The position numbers and the translations under genes were made by a program. The notes under the pieces are model-generated. The model had not been told where the DNA came from, did no database searches, and saw nothing but the letters and a program-made list of their open reading frames with translations. This document shows, one piece after another, positions 1 through 8,425 of a stretch of DNA of 64,000 nt (position 1 is the stretch's first letter; each line of letters starts with the position of its first letter). The stretch covers positions 434,001 to 498,000 of the forward strand of contig NZ_AP017422.1 in assembly GCF_002355595.1 (NCBI RefSeq), given 5' to 3'. Origin of the DNA: Filimonas lacunae. GTDB lineage: Bacteria > Bacteroidota > Bacteroidia > Chitinophagales > Chitinophagaceae.

Positions 1-290
1 ACTGTCCAGGTATAAATAGGTAATTCATTTAAACTGCCACCATTTGCATTATTGTTGCCGTCGTTGTTGATATAGTAATCGAGGTGCACATCATCTATAT
101 CGGTGCTGTCGGCCTGAAAGATAAACGTTACCGGGACATTGGTGATAGAAGAATCTATGACAGAATCTATAGTAGAAGTGCTATCGTTAGGAATGCTTCT
201 ATTTGGATTATCGGATGATTTGGAACAGGTAAAAGCGCCAAGGGTAAACGAAAAGCTGGTAAAAGCCAAAAGGAGAATACTTCCTTTCAT
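1..290 (-). CDS. Hypothetical lipoprotein-like secreted protein (partial, 3' end outside window)
   Basis: The ATG lies at 288-290 on the reverse strand and the reading frame stays open to the window edge (96 codons visible). The protein begins MKGSILLLAFTSFSF and has a hydrophobic stretch followed by CSKSSDN. A Cys followed by Ser/Lys/Asp is how Bacteroidota lipoproteins usually begin after signal peptidase II cleavage. The residues before the Cys (AFT) are a weak lipobox, so an ordinary signal peptide is also possible. A Ser/Thr/Asp-rich linker follows. No domain is recognised in the visible part. It is divergent from the IPT/TIG gene at 631. Confidence 0.6.
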   Translation of the reverse strand, partial: MKGSILLLAFTSFSFTLGAFTCSKSSDNPNRSIPNDSTSTIDSVIDSSITNVPVTFIFQADSTDIDDVHLDYYINNDGNNNANGGSLNELPIYTWT

Positions 291-630
291 AAAAGTGGAA
301 TGGTTTAGAGTGTTTGGTATAGCGAAAATGTTTTTCGGCCACCAATATTACCATTTATTACCAGGATAATGGCGGCTAATTTGGCACATCTGTGCGTTTA
401 AAACCTATCAATAAAAAAAGTGATGTTTTGCCAACGTTTTGCATGGATCACACGTAATAGAAGGAGAGGGCATGGCACACAGCAGCTAACGAAAAGAAAA
501 AGTGGTGTAAGGTGTTAGTAATCAATTGTTTTATAGCCGGGGTGGCAAGTACGGGAATTATCATTGATCAGTTTCAGACATAATAGATACAATATCTAAA
601 TTTTCAAACCTAAACCTAAACAAACCTTGT
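291..630. other. Intergenic region between divergent genes
   Basis: This 340-base stretch separates the reverse lipoprotein gene from the forward surface-protein gene. It must carry both promoters, but I see no clear TAnnTTTG element, no strong hairpin and no convincing small gene. A 76-codon forward frame at 139-369 runs mostly antisense to the lipoprotein and is not credible. Confidence 0.4.
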
Positions 631-3600
631 ATGATTAAACATCTACACTACAGGAAAGCAATGTCGTTGTTATGGGCAACATTGTTTTTGGTTTTTCTGA
701 GCACCATGAGTGCTTTTGCCCAGAATTATAAGATTACCGGTTTTTATCCTAAAACGGGAACGATTGGGCAGTATGTAATTATTTCAGGTACTTTTCCCTA
801 CAATGTAGCTACGGGTGATACTATCAAGAACGTAGCATTTGGTGGAGTGAATGCTACCGCCTTCCGGGGGTATTATAGCGACTCCCTGATTGAGGCAAGA
901 GTGGGACAGGGTGCTACCGGCCGGATAACGTTGACATTGCCTGATGGCTCGGTGATTAGTTCTACTGACACCTTTCGTTATCAGCAGCCAAGCCCAACAT
1001 TGTATTATTTTACGCCTACCAGTGGCAAGGCAGGTGACACCATCAACATTTATGGTCAAAACCTGACCAATGTATATGCTGTGCAATTCGGGGGAGTGGC
1101 AGCACGCAGTTTTTCTGTAGCGAATGCCGGCCTTATTAAGGCTGTGGTAGGTGCTGGTGCTTCAGGTAATGTTACTGTGTATGGTAATAATGGCTCAAGT
1201 ACGTTAGGTGGGTTTGCTTATAGCACTAATGCACCGGTTACTGATTCTGTTTATCCACGTACAGGTTACTTAAGAACAGAAATTACTATTTGTGGCCACG
1301 GCTTTTCCAATGCAACAAACGTTGCCATAGGAAACAAGGGGAGGAATGTTGAATCATTTTATGTGGTAAGTGATTCTATTATCAAAGCAAAGGTAGGCTA
1401 TGGTAATTACGGTCCGGTGTATGTAACAACTACCAGCGGTACAGATACTTTGCAGCGCGCTAACTTTTATTTATGGGGGCAGATTAACAGCTTTAGCCCG
1501 CTATCTGGTAAGAAAGGTACGGTAGTTACCTTGCATGGTGTTTTTACTGTAGATGGCCCTGCTGTAAATGTAACGTTTGGTGGAACAAATGCGGCTTCTT
1601 TTACGCAATTGAATGATTCTACTATTAATGCGGTAGTAGGTGAGGGTTCTTCAGGTGGTGTTACAGTATATTCACATGAACGTTCAGGTTTTAGCGGAGG
1701 TCAAAGCTTTACTTTTATAGACAGCGCTAATGAGTTTGTACCAGCTATCTATTCTTTTTCACCTACAAGTGGTGGAATAGGTGATACTATCTGGATTTAT
1801 GGTAAAAAGTTGAATGCTGTTTACGGAGCATCTTTTGGCGCAAGTTATTCTCAAGGTGTTTATCATGTGAACGACTCTTTGTTGTTTGTTGTTATAACAC
1901 AAGCCACTTCTGGAGCGGTTACTGTATATTCCAATAACGGAAAAGCGAGTGCCATCGGGTTTACCTACATTAAAAACCTGCCGGTAGTAAACTCCATCTG
2001 GCCTAGTAAAGCAAATGTAGGTGATACTGTATTGATTCATGGTAGCAGGTTTACTGGTACACGATATGTGGTAATAGGCAATTATGGTGTAGAGTGGTTT
2101 AGAGAGCTGAACGATTCGATAATACAAGTGGTTATTCGTAATGGGAATTACGGGAAGGTGACTGTGTCGAATTATGATGGCGAGGACACGCTCAAACGCG
2201 CTTATTTTACTTTATTGCCCAAAATAACCAGTTTTACCCCTCAATCGGGCGGTAAAGGAGCCTTTGTTGCAATACGTGGTTTATTCCCTACGCCGGTTGG
2301 TGCTGAGTGGAACAATAAACTACTCGGTGTTACATTTGGGGGTGTTAAAGCCATTAGTTATCAATTATTAGGGGATTCTCTTATTTACGCCAATGTAGGT
2401 GAGGGGGCAACGGGACTAGTGAAAGTAATATTAACAGATAGTGTTAGTGGCTTCTCGGTTGACACGTTTCGCTATGAGCCACAAGGGCTGGCAAGGATCG
2501 ATTACTTTGCCCCAGACAAAGCCAGAAGTGGTGATACTGTTATTATACATGGCAAAGGGTTAAGAAATGCTTACAATGCTGTATTTGGTGGGGTATATGC
2601 AGCCCGCACTTTTGTAATAAATGACTCTATTGTTAAAGCAGTAGTAGGTGCCGGTGCAACTGGGTTTGTTGAAATGGTGCTGCCAGATTCAACAATAAGA
2701 TCTGGACAATACTTCACGTACGTGGATAGCGCCAGTGCTGTAACTCCGCACATTTACCGCTTTACACCCGATAGCGCTAAAACTGGTGATACCGTTACTA
2801 TATACGGCAGCGGATTTCAGTATGCTGAAAGGGTATTATTCGGTGGTGTAGATATCGTTGGAATTGGTCAATTTAGCGATTCTGTATTGCAGGTAGTAGT
2901 TGGTTTAGGTGCGTCAGGAGTTGTAGAAGTTGTTACCAGCTTTGGCGTAGCAAGAGATAGCGGATTCGTATACCTGGGCTATCCTCCTGCGATTGTTGAT
3001 TTTACTCCTAAGTATGCCTATGTGGGAGATACTGTACTTATTACAGGTACTCATTTCAATGGAACAAGTCAGGTTCGTTTAGATGGTTATTATGCATCCA
3101 GCTACACTGTGTTATCTGATAGCGTTATCAGCGCTGTTGTGGGTAGTTATAGTGTAGGTAGCGATAGCCTGGTTGCTGTAATCAGTGAATATGGTACAGG
3201 CCTGGCATATGGTATGGCTGTTAGCGGTACTGTTATTGATACTGTTCCACAAAACTATCCTCCTGTAATTGTTGACTTTACCCCTAAATCGGGCCATGCA
3301 GGCGATACGGTGCTGATCACCGGCGCTCATTTCAGCAATATCAACCAGGTGCGTTTAGGGGGCTATTATGCATATACTTCCACTGTATTGTCTGATAGTG
3401 TTATCAGGGCTATTGTAGGTAGTTATGGTGCTGGTTTCGATAGCTTCCTGGTGGTGGTAGGCAATACGTATGGTATTGACACGGCCTATGGCTTTACTTA
3501 CCTCGGAACTGTGATTGATACGGTGCCTAACAACACAGATACCCTGGCTAAAGCAGCTATCTCTAACTATCCTAACCCGGCAATAAACAGTACTACTGTT

Positions 3601-3792
3601 AAGCACCCGGCTATTAAAGAGAAAGCAGTGATTATGCTGTATAATATGAACGGTGTGCTGGTGCAGGTGCAGTCAGTGAATCCGGGAGATGTACAAACTA
3701 CGCTCTATTTCTCCTCTGTGCCTAAAGGCATGTATAAGATCATTTGGACTAACGGAAAAGTTTCCAAATCGTCAACTGTTATTATCCAGTAA
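631..3792 (+). CDS. Secreted IPT/TIG-repeat protein with T9SS sorting domain
   Basis: This 1053-residue protein begins with a signal peptide (hydrophobic about 11-28, AFAQ cleavage region). It then has 11 IPT/TIG immunoglobulin-like repeats of about 80 residues, each opening with a motif like FxPxSGxxGDTVxIxG and containing a GGVxA turn and a DSxIxAxVG strand. The last 75 residues begin with SNYPNPA and end in a short beta segment, typical of a T9SS type A C-terminal sorting domain, so the protein is probably exported through the outer membrane and anchored at the cell surface. IPT/TIG arrays generally serve as stalks or adhesion and binding modules; no catalytic domain is visible. Repeats 2-4 and 5-7 resemble each other as blocks, and repeats 10 and 11 are close copies. 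An alternative start is the Met at residue 11. Confidence 0.85.
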   Translation: MIKHLHYRKAMSLLWATLFLVFLSTMSAFAQNYKITGFYPKTGTIGQYVIISGTFPYNVATGDTIKNVAFGGVNATAFRGYYSDSLIEARVGQGATGRITLTLPDGSVISSTDTFRYQQPSPTLYYFTPTSGKAGDTINIYGQNLTNVYAVQFGGVAARSFSVANAGLIKAVVGAGASGNVTVYGNNGSSTLGGFAYSTNAPVTDSVYPRTGYLRTEITICGHGFSNATNVAIGNKGRNVESFYVVSDSIIKAKVGYGNYGPVYVTTTSGTDTLQRANFYLWGQINSFSPLSGKKGTVVTLHGVFTVDGPAVNVTFGGTNAASFTQLNDSTINAVVGEGSSGGVTVYSHERSGFSGGQSFTFIDSANEFVPAIYSFSPTSGGIGDTIWIYGKKLNAVYGASFGASYSQGVYHVNDSLLFVVITQATSGAVTVYSNNGKASAIGFTYIKNLPVVNSIWPSKANVGDTVLIHGSRFTGTRYVVIGNYGVEWFRELNDSIIQVVIRNGNYGKVTVSNYDGEDTLKRAYFTLLPKITSFTPQSGGKGAFVAIRGLFPTPVGAEWNNKLLGVTFGGVKAISYQLLGDSLIYANVGEGATGLVKVILTDSVSGFSVDTFRYEPQGLARIDYFAPDKARSGDTVIIHGKGLRNAYNAVFGGVYAARTFVINDSIVKAVVGAGATGFVEMVLPDSTIRSGQYFTYVDSASAVTPHIYRFTPDSAKTGDTVTIYGSGFQYAERVLFGGVDIVGIGQFSDSVLQVVVGLGASGVVEVVTSFGVARDSGFVYLGYPPAIVDFTPKYAYVGDTVLITGTHFNGTSQVRLDGYYASSYTVLSDSVISAVVGSYSVGSDSLVAVISEYGTGLAYGMAVSGTVIDTVPQNYPPVIVDFTPKSGHAGDTVLITGAHFSNINQVRLGGYYAYTSTVLSDSVIRAIVGSYGAGFDSFLVVVGNTYGIDTAYGFTYLGTVIDTVPNNTDTLAKAAISNYPNPAINSTTVKHPAIKEKAVIMLYNMNGVLVQVQSVNPGDVQTTLYFSSVPKGMYKIIWTNGKVSKSSTVIIQ

Positions 3793-3808
3793 CGGAATAC
3801 ATACAGAT

Positions 3809-3843
3809 AAAAGCACCTCATGCCTTGCATGGGGCGCTTTTTT
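3809..3843 (+). terminator. Rho-independent terminator after the IPT/TIG gene
   Basis: A 14-base arm (aaaagcacctcatg) pairs with catggggcgctttt through two G-U pairs, with a 5-base loop, and runs into a T stretch. It lies 17 bases after the stop codon. Confidence 0.75.
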
Positions 3844-3879
3844 GTTGGGCAGGTTGACGCTATTTATTAGTTTTATTTT

Positions 3880-4923
3880 ATGGAACAACCCAACCAACCC
3901 CAAACCGACACTGCCGAAGAGGTAGTGAACAATGGCTGCATTCAATGCGGCCACACTATCACTGTACCGGGCCATGCACATAAGTTATGTTACGAATGCC
4001 GGGAAGGATTTATTAAATACCCCATTCCCCGCAACATTAAATTGTTTGCCGCCGGAGTAGGTGTGATAGTGTTGATAGCTTTGATAAGCCTGCCTGCACA
4101 ACTAAGCACGGGCATTCACTTAAAGCGTGCTGAACAGGCTAAAAGAGAACGGCGCTATGCTACTGCCGAAGCTGAGCTGGAAAAAGTGCTGGCCAACGAG
4201 CCCGATTACACCGAAGCACTGGGTAATTTGATGGTAACATCTTACCACAACAATAAATTTGAGAAGGTTGTAGAGCTGTATAAAAAGTTGGAGAAAAGGA
4301 ACTTTGACAACAAAGAACTGCTGGCGGAAATTAATGGGTGCCTGACAGGCATGGACGCCATGTATCCTTTAGAGTTAATGAAAACGTTGGTGGAAACTTA
4401 TAAGGAACTGGATAGTGTTCCTGATGCAGAATTTGCCAACTATTACAGAAATTATCCTAAAGATCTGGCAGCAGGAGCTAGTTATATAAGACGGCTGATG
4501 GACAAAGAAATGTATTCCAGGTGTGATACGCTTTTAATGGGCATGGAAAAAGAGAATGCCGATTATGTGCCTGGCCTGATGTTACATGTAAGTGTTAAAA
4601 GGCAGCTGAAACAATTTGACTCTGCCATGTACTATTGTAACAGGTTGTTGAGACAGAACGAGGAAAGCTCTTTTGGGCTGAGCGCTAAAGCCCGCATTTT
4701 ATTGCAGCAGAAGCAAACAGCAGAAGGCTACCGGGTTGCCGAGCAGGCTTATAAACTGTTTCCCGGTGATAGTTATGTGCGCACTACTATGGTGCTGGCC
4801 TATCATGTAAACAACAAGGTAAAAGAGCGTGATACCTTGCTGAAAGACTGTCTGAAGGATTCTGCCGGTTCCGAGCAGGCAAAATATGTATCTGACGTAA
4901 TCGGCGGCAAAGAACAATTTTAA
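3880..4923 (+). CDS. Membrane-anchored TPR protein with N-terminal zinc-ribbon-like motif
   Basis: This 347-residue protein has an N-terminal Cys pattern CIQCG...CYEC (residues about 20-45) that looks like a small zinc ribbon. One transmembrane helix follows (about 57-77), then tetratricopeptide-like helical repeats, including a clear unit with ATAEAELEKVLANEPDYTEAL. TPR domains mediate protein-protein contacts; the topology suggests a cytoplasmic ribbon and repeats on the far side of the inner membrane. The next gene, an HExxH membrane protein, starts 22 bases after the stop, so the two are probably cotranscribed and may work together. The exact role is unknown. Confidence 0.7.
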   Translation: MEQPNQPQTDTAEEVVNNGCIQCGHTITVPGHAHKLCYECREGFIKYPIPRNIKLFAAGVGVIVLIALISLPAQLSTGIHLKRAEQAKRERRYATAEAELEKVLANEPDYTEALGNLMVTSYHNNKFEKVVELYKKLEKRNFDNKELLAEINGCLTGMDAMYPLELMKTLVETYKELDSVPDAEFANYYRNYPKDLAAGASYIRRLMDKEMYSRCDTLLMGMEKENADYVPGLMLHVSVKRQLKQFDSAMYYCNRLLRQNEESSFGLSAKARILLQQKQTAEGYRVAEQAYKLFPGDSYVRTTMVLAYHVNNKVKERDTLLKDCLKDSAGSEQAKYVSDVIGGKEQF

Positions 4924-4945
4924 ATAACCCTTATCCTTCTACTAT

Positions 4946-5476
4946 ATGTTTGTTCCAGGAATTTTAATCACCATAGTCACCTTTCCCGGTGTTATTGTAC
5001 ACGAACTGGCTCATCAGATCTGTTGCAGAATTTGCAAAGTGCCGGTTTTTAAAGTGGTGTATTTTCAGGCGCAGAACCCGGCAGGGTATGTGCTGCACGA
5101 AGCCACCGATAATTTATGGCACCAGTTGTTTATCAGCACTGGTCCCTTCCTGTTTAATACCCTTGTGGCCGCCTTAATAGCCTTACCGGCTGCGTTGCCT
5201 GTGTTTGAATATGGCAATGCCAATTTGTTTCATTACCTGCTGATGTACTTGTCAGTAGCCATTGGCATGCATGCTTTTCCCAGCACTGGTGATGCCAACG
5301 CGCTATGGTCGTCTATCCGGCGCGAAACAACGCCTTTTTGGCTGAAAGTGTTGGTAACGCCTGTTGTGGGTATTATGTACCTGGGGGCATTGAGTAGTTT
5401 TTTCTGGCTGGACATGATCTATGGACTGGCTATTGCCATCGGTTTTCCTAAGTTGCTGATTGCCTTGCTGGCATAG
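4946..5476 (+). CDS. M50-like integral membrane metalloprotease family protein
   Basis: This 176-residue hydrophobic protein has an HELAH motif (residues about 19-23) in its first membrane segment. HExxH is the zinc-binding motif of M50/DUF3267-type membrane proteases. It has about four transmembrane segments. A second acidic residue near the end, needed as third zinc ligand in M50 enzymes, may be the Asp in the PSTGDANALW segment (residues about 112-121), as in other short family members. It follows the TPR gene closely and is probably in the same operon. Substrate unknown; it could also be a non-proteolytic relative. Confidence 0.65.
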   Translation: MFVPGILITIVTFPGVIVHELAHQICCRICKVPVFKVVYFQAQNPAGYVLHEATDNLWHQLFISTGPFLFNTLVAALIALPAALPVFEYGNANLFHYLLMYLSVAIGMHAFPSTGDANALWSSIRRETTPFWLKVLVTPVVGIMYLGALSSFFWLDMIYGLAIAIGFPKLLIALLA

Positions 5477-5580
5477 CGGCAATTTTGGGTAATTCCACCG
5501 TTTTGCGGCGGCATACTGTCCATGGATAAAACTTCTTTGCCTAACTTTTTGTAACATTGGGCTGATAACCAGTATTTCTT

Positions 5581-6165
5581 ATGCCTACCATAATGGAAAA
5601 AGGATTATATGCGTATCTGACAGACCGGAAAGAAGCCGGTTTGAAGGAGAATGTTATCACTAAAAAGCTGAAAAAGGGAGATATACTCTATGATACTACC
5701 CAGCAGGACACCGGTATTTTTGAAATAGTAAGCGGTGCGGTAAAACTGGGGGGTATTTCTAACAAAGGCAAAGAATACATATATGAATTGCTGACACCCG
5801 GTGAATTTTTCGGAAATCTGGCTTTTTTAGGGCCGGATTTCTGTGAATTTTGTAAAGTGCTAACAGCCACCGAGCTGCGTTACTATAAAACGCCCTATTT
5901 TAAACATTTAATAACGCACGACCCGCAACTGGCCGATTGGGCCTTTTCCAAAATCGTTTTCCGCTGGAATAAAACGGAATCGATGCTGGCCAATATCCGT
6001 TCTTACGAACCCAGGGAGCGCATCCAGGTTTTGTATTCCAGTTTGCAGCGGAAAATAATGACCGCGAACGGCAGAGAGGTGTTTTTGAACAAATTAATCA
6101 CCTACCAGGACATTGCCGACTTAACGGCTACCACACGCCAACTGGCAGCAGATACCATACATTAA
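5581..6165 (+). CDS. Crp/Fnr-family transcriptional regulator, C-terminally truncated
   Basis: The 194-residue product has a cyclic-nucleotide-binding-like beta barrel (about 20-115, with ELLTPGEFFGNLAF near residue 75), a long dimerisation helix, and the start of a Crp-type winged helix-turn-helix: TYQDIADLTATTRQ. Family members normally run to about 220 residues or more, with the recognition helix followed by a wing. Here the frame stops within or just after the recognition helix (DTIH then TAA). The sensor lacks Cys residues arranged as an iron-sulfur ligand set, so an Fnr-type oxygen sensor is unlikely. It may be a functional short variant, but loss of the wing would weaken DNA binding. 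Confidence 0.75.
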   Translation: MPTIMEKGLYAYLTDRKEAGLKENVITKKLKKGDILYDTTQQDTGIFEIVSGAVKLGGISNKGKEYIYELLTPGEFFGNLAFLGPDFCEFCKVLTATELRYYKTPYFKHLITHDPQLADWAFSKIVFRWNKTESMLANIRSYEPRERIQVLYSSLQRKIMTANGREVFLNKLITYQDIADLTATTRQLAADTIH

Positions 6166-6174
6166 CGATGGGAA

Positions 6175-6206
6175 TGTAAGAATCTGACAATTGTAATATT
6201 CTTACA
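6175..6206 (+). promoter_or_regulatory. Inverted repeat after the Crp-like gene
   Basis: TGTAAGAAT and ATTCTTACA form a perfect 9-bp inverted repeat with a 14-base spacer, 10 bases after the stop codon. It lacks a T run, so it could be a dyad binding site as well as a weak hairpin. Confidence 0.4.
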
Positions 6207-6696
6207 TAGTGTTAGAAGCTTACTTCGTTAATATTTTTATAATCATACTTCTTGTGTATGTGGTGTATTATTTATAAGTTTCCAGTGTATTTTGCACGAG
6301 CAAAGCAGTTACACACAAATACACACACTGTAGTTACACACATATGAGATGAAACGCAAGAGCCTGTAAGCATAAAGCTTTCAGGCTCTTTGCTTTTGGG
6401 GAACTGAGGTGATGTGTGTGGGATTGGATTGTTTATGTTTTTTTATATTTATTATTGGAGATGTGATTTATAGAATTAGTATGATAGTAGTTTGATATAG
6501 ATTATGATGCCTTCTCTGTTGTGTCCTAATTCGCTACATTATCTTTTTGGGGAATGGTATGTCTTTTTATAAACGGAGATGTTTTATGGATGATGCAGCC
6601 GTATTATTTAATCATCTGTTTTTGAGGGACTATGGAGCTTATATGTGAATATTGCTAATGTAAATGGTGCTTCTATTTAAATGCCCAAGGAATTAG
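6207..6696. other. AT-rich intergenic region
   Basis: About 490 bases between the Crp-like gene and the toxin-antitoxin promoter. It holds a terminator-like hairpin at 6358-6390 and an ACACACAAATACACACAC tract near 6311. I find no credible gene. Confidence 0.4.
6358..6390 (+). terminator. Terminator-like hairpin
   Basis: AAGAGCCTG pairs with CAGGCTCTT over a 15-base loop and is followed by TGCTTTT. It may terminate readthrough from the Crp-like gene or mark the end of an unrecognised small transcript. Confidence 0.5.
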
Positions 6697-6704
6697 TATA
6701 TTTG
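6697..6704 (+). promoter_or_regulatory. Putative -7 promoter element of the toxin-antitoxin operon
   Basis: TATATTTG matches the Bacteroidota -7 consensus TAnnTTTG and ends 20 bases before the antitoxin start codon. No clear -33 TTTG is seen. Confidence 0.5.
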
Positions 6705-6724
6705 TTAACAGCAAAAATGGTATT

Positions 6725-6955
6725 ATGATAGAGGCAAGAAAGATTCATTTAATTGAGCAGATGTTGAAAGTAAACGACGATGCAGCGTTAACTCGCTTGG
6801 AATCCATTTTGCAAGAACTTACAAGAATACACAGTACTCCTCGTCCTTTTTCTGCACATGAGCTTTCTGGTGTTTGGAATAAGGAAGATGCTGATTTGAT
6901 AGAGAAAGCGATTGAGGAAGGATGCGAACAAATAAACGAAGATGATTGGAAATAG
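6725..6955 (+). CDS. Putative antitoxin (VapB-like) of a type II toxin-antitoxin pair
   Basis: This 76-residue acidic protein overlaps the PIN-domain toxin gene by 14 bases, the usual layout with the antitoxin first. The N-terminal half is helical with regularly spaced Leu (LIEQMLKVNDDAALTRLE). The C-terminal half (GVWNKEDADLIEKAIEEGCEQINEDDW) is strongly acidic and probably blocks the toxin active site. No AbrB or ribbon-helix-helix motif is obvious, so the DNA-binding part and antitoxin family are uncertain. Confidence 0.7.
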   Translation: MIEARKIHLIEQMLKVNDDAALTRLESILQELTRIHSTPRPFSAHELSGVWNKEDADLIEKAIEEGCEQINEDDWK

Positions 6956-7331
6956 ATTTGCTCTGGATACAAATATCGTTTCTGCATGGCTTAAGGGAGA
7001 AGAAGGGGTTGCTGATAAAATAGATAATGCAGAAGTATATGTCCCTATTGTAGTTATAGGGGAGTTGTATTATGGCGCTGCTTATTCTTTGCATGTACAG
7101 AAAAACATCAAAGATGTACAGCAAATAACTCGTAATTATGAGTTATTGTTGATTGATGAAGACACTACAATCCTCTACGGTGATATAAAATCTACACTTA
7201 GAAGAAAAGGCAAACCAATACCGGAAAATGATATTTGGATTGCAGCTATCAGCCAAAGATATAATATAACATTGGTGACTCGTGATAACCACTTTTCCGA
7301 AATAGATGGCTTGAAGCTAGCACAGTGGTAG
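6942..7331 (+). CDS. vapC: PIN-domain ribonuclease toxin, VapC family
   Basis: The 129-residue protein is the normal length for VapC. It carries the conserved PIN acidic residues: D9 in FALDTNIV, a Glu in IGELYYGA, an Asp in ENDIWIAA and the terminal TRDNHF. These coordinate magnesium in a single-strand-specific RNase that usually cleaves tRNA or rRNA. The ATG lies inside the antitoxin frame, pointing to translational coupling. A 15-bp perfect hairpin follows the stop. Confidence 0.88.
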   Translation: MIGNRFALDTNIVSAWLKGEEGVADKIDNAEVYVPIVVIGELYYGAAYSLHVQKNIKDVQQITRNYELLLIDEDTTILYGDIKSTLRRKGKPIPENDIWIAAISQRYNITLVTRDNHFSEIDGLKLAQW

Positions 7332-7347
7332 GTGTATTGTGTAGCAT

Positions 7348-7394
7348 TATATTTAGCAGCATCTATGCTTTATGTATAAATGCTGCTAAATATA
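7348..7394. terminator. Bidirectional terminator between convergent genes
   Basis: TATATTTAGCAGCAT and ATGCTGCTAAATATA form a perfect 15-bp inverted repeat with a 17-base spacer, between the stops of the toxin gene (forward) and the aldo/keto reductase gene (reverse). Confidence 0.7.
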
Positions 7395-7415
7395 TAAATA
7401 GAGTGTGTTGCTGCT

Positions 7416-8399
7416 TTACAATCTCGCCAACTCCTGCTCAATAAATCCTAACTCTCCATCTGAAAGCTGAATATCCATAGTCCTTGCATTCTGCACAGCC
7501 TGCTCCGCATTCCTCGCCCCGGTAAGTACTACCGAAATCCCCGGTTGCAAAGTGGTCCAGCGCAACACCAGTTGTGATAAAGAAGCGTTTTTATCTTTAG
7601 CCATAGGCGTAATAGCGTCCAGAAAAGCTTGCACTTTCTCCAGGTTAAACTGCTGGAAATAGCCATTGCGGTGGTCATTATCTTTCAGCTTATTATCCTG
7701 GAAATATTTACCAGTAAGCAAGCCTCTTTCCATGGGGCTATAGGCGATAATGCCCAATTGGTTATCCGTTGCATAGGGCACCAGGTCTTTTTCTATGCTT
7801 CTGTTCAGCATACTGTAGGCTACCTGGTTGCTGGCTATGTGAATGGTTTGGCGGGCTTCCTGCACCTGTGCCAGGGAGTAGTTGCTAACGCCGGCGGCGC
7901 GTACCTTACCTTGTTGAATCAGCTGCTCCAGTGCTTCCATGGTTTCGTGGATGGGAGTGGTGCTGTCGGGCCAGTGTATTTGCAGCAAATCAATATAATC
8001 AGTGCCTAGGCGTTTCAGGCTTTCTTCGGCTTCTTTAATTACGTTGCTTTTGGATGCGTATTTATAGATCGGTATTTTTTTGCCGTCTTCTTCTGCGTCA
8101 AAGAAGTAATCGCCTTTGCCCTGGTTGCTGCCGTCCCATACTAGGCCAAACTTGGTAAGTAGTTGAATGCGGGAGCGGTCGTAGCCCTTGATGGCTTCGC
8201 CAATCAGTTCTTCGCTCAGGCCAAAGCCATAGAAGGGCGCGGTGTCGATAGTGGTTACACCGTTGTCGATAGATGCTTTTACCGATGCGATAGAATCCTG
8301 TTTTTCGTTGCCACCCCACATGTTACCACCGATGGCAAAGGCGCCGTAAGTGATAGCGGATAATTGTAAATCGGTATTGCCTAATGTTCTGTATTCCAT
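7416..8399 (-). CDS. Aldo/keto reductase
   Basis: The 327-residue protein is a TIM-barrel NADPH-dependent oxidoreductase. The catalytic tetrad is visible as D52 (TTIDTAPFYG), Y57, K83 (LLTKFG) and H142 (LLQIHWPD). The C-terminal coenzyme site appears as ISVVLTGARNAEQ. Members reduce aldehydes and ketones. It is the last gene of a three-gene operon behind two Old Yellow Enzyme genes, starting 26 bases after the previous stop. The set suggests reduction of reactive carbonyl and enone compounds, controlled by the divergent LysR regulator. Confidence 0.9.
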   Translation of the reverse strand: MEYRTLGNTDLQLSAITYGAFAIGGNMWGGNEKQDSIASVKASIDNGVTTIDTAPFYGFGLSEELIGEAIKGYDRSRIQLLTKFGLVWDGSNQGKGDYFFDAEEDGKKIPIYKYASKSNVIKEAEESLKRLGTDYIDLLQIHWPDSTTPIHETMEALEQLIQQGKVRAAGVSNYSLAQVQEARQTIHIASNQVAYSMLNRSIEKDLVPYATDNQLGIIAYSPMERGLLTGKYFQDNKLKDNDHRNGYFQQFNLEKVQAFLDAITPMAKDKNASLSQLVLRWTTLQPGISVVLTGARNAEQAVQNARTMDIQLSDGELGFIEQELARL

Positions 8400-8425
8400 G
8401 CTTGAATTTTTATATGTTCCTGATG

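Noticed and set aside
139-369. 76-codon forward frame
   Set aside because: It lies mostly antisense to the reverse lipoprotein gene, which has a proper signal sequence, and lacks family resemblance.
7629-8009. 126-codon forward frame in the aldo/keto reductase region
   Set aside because: It is antisense to a well-supported enzyme gene with all catalytic residues.
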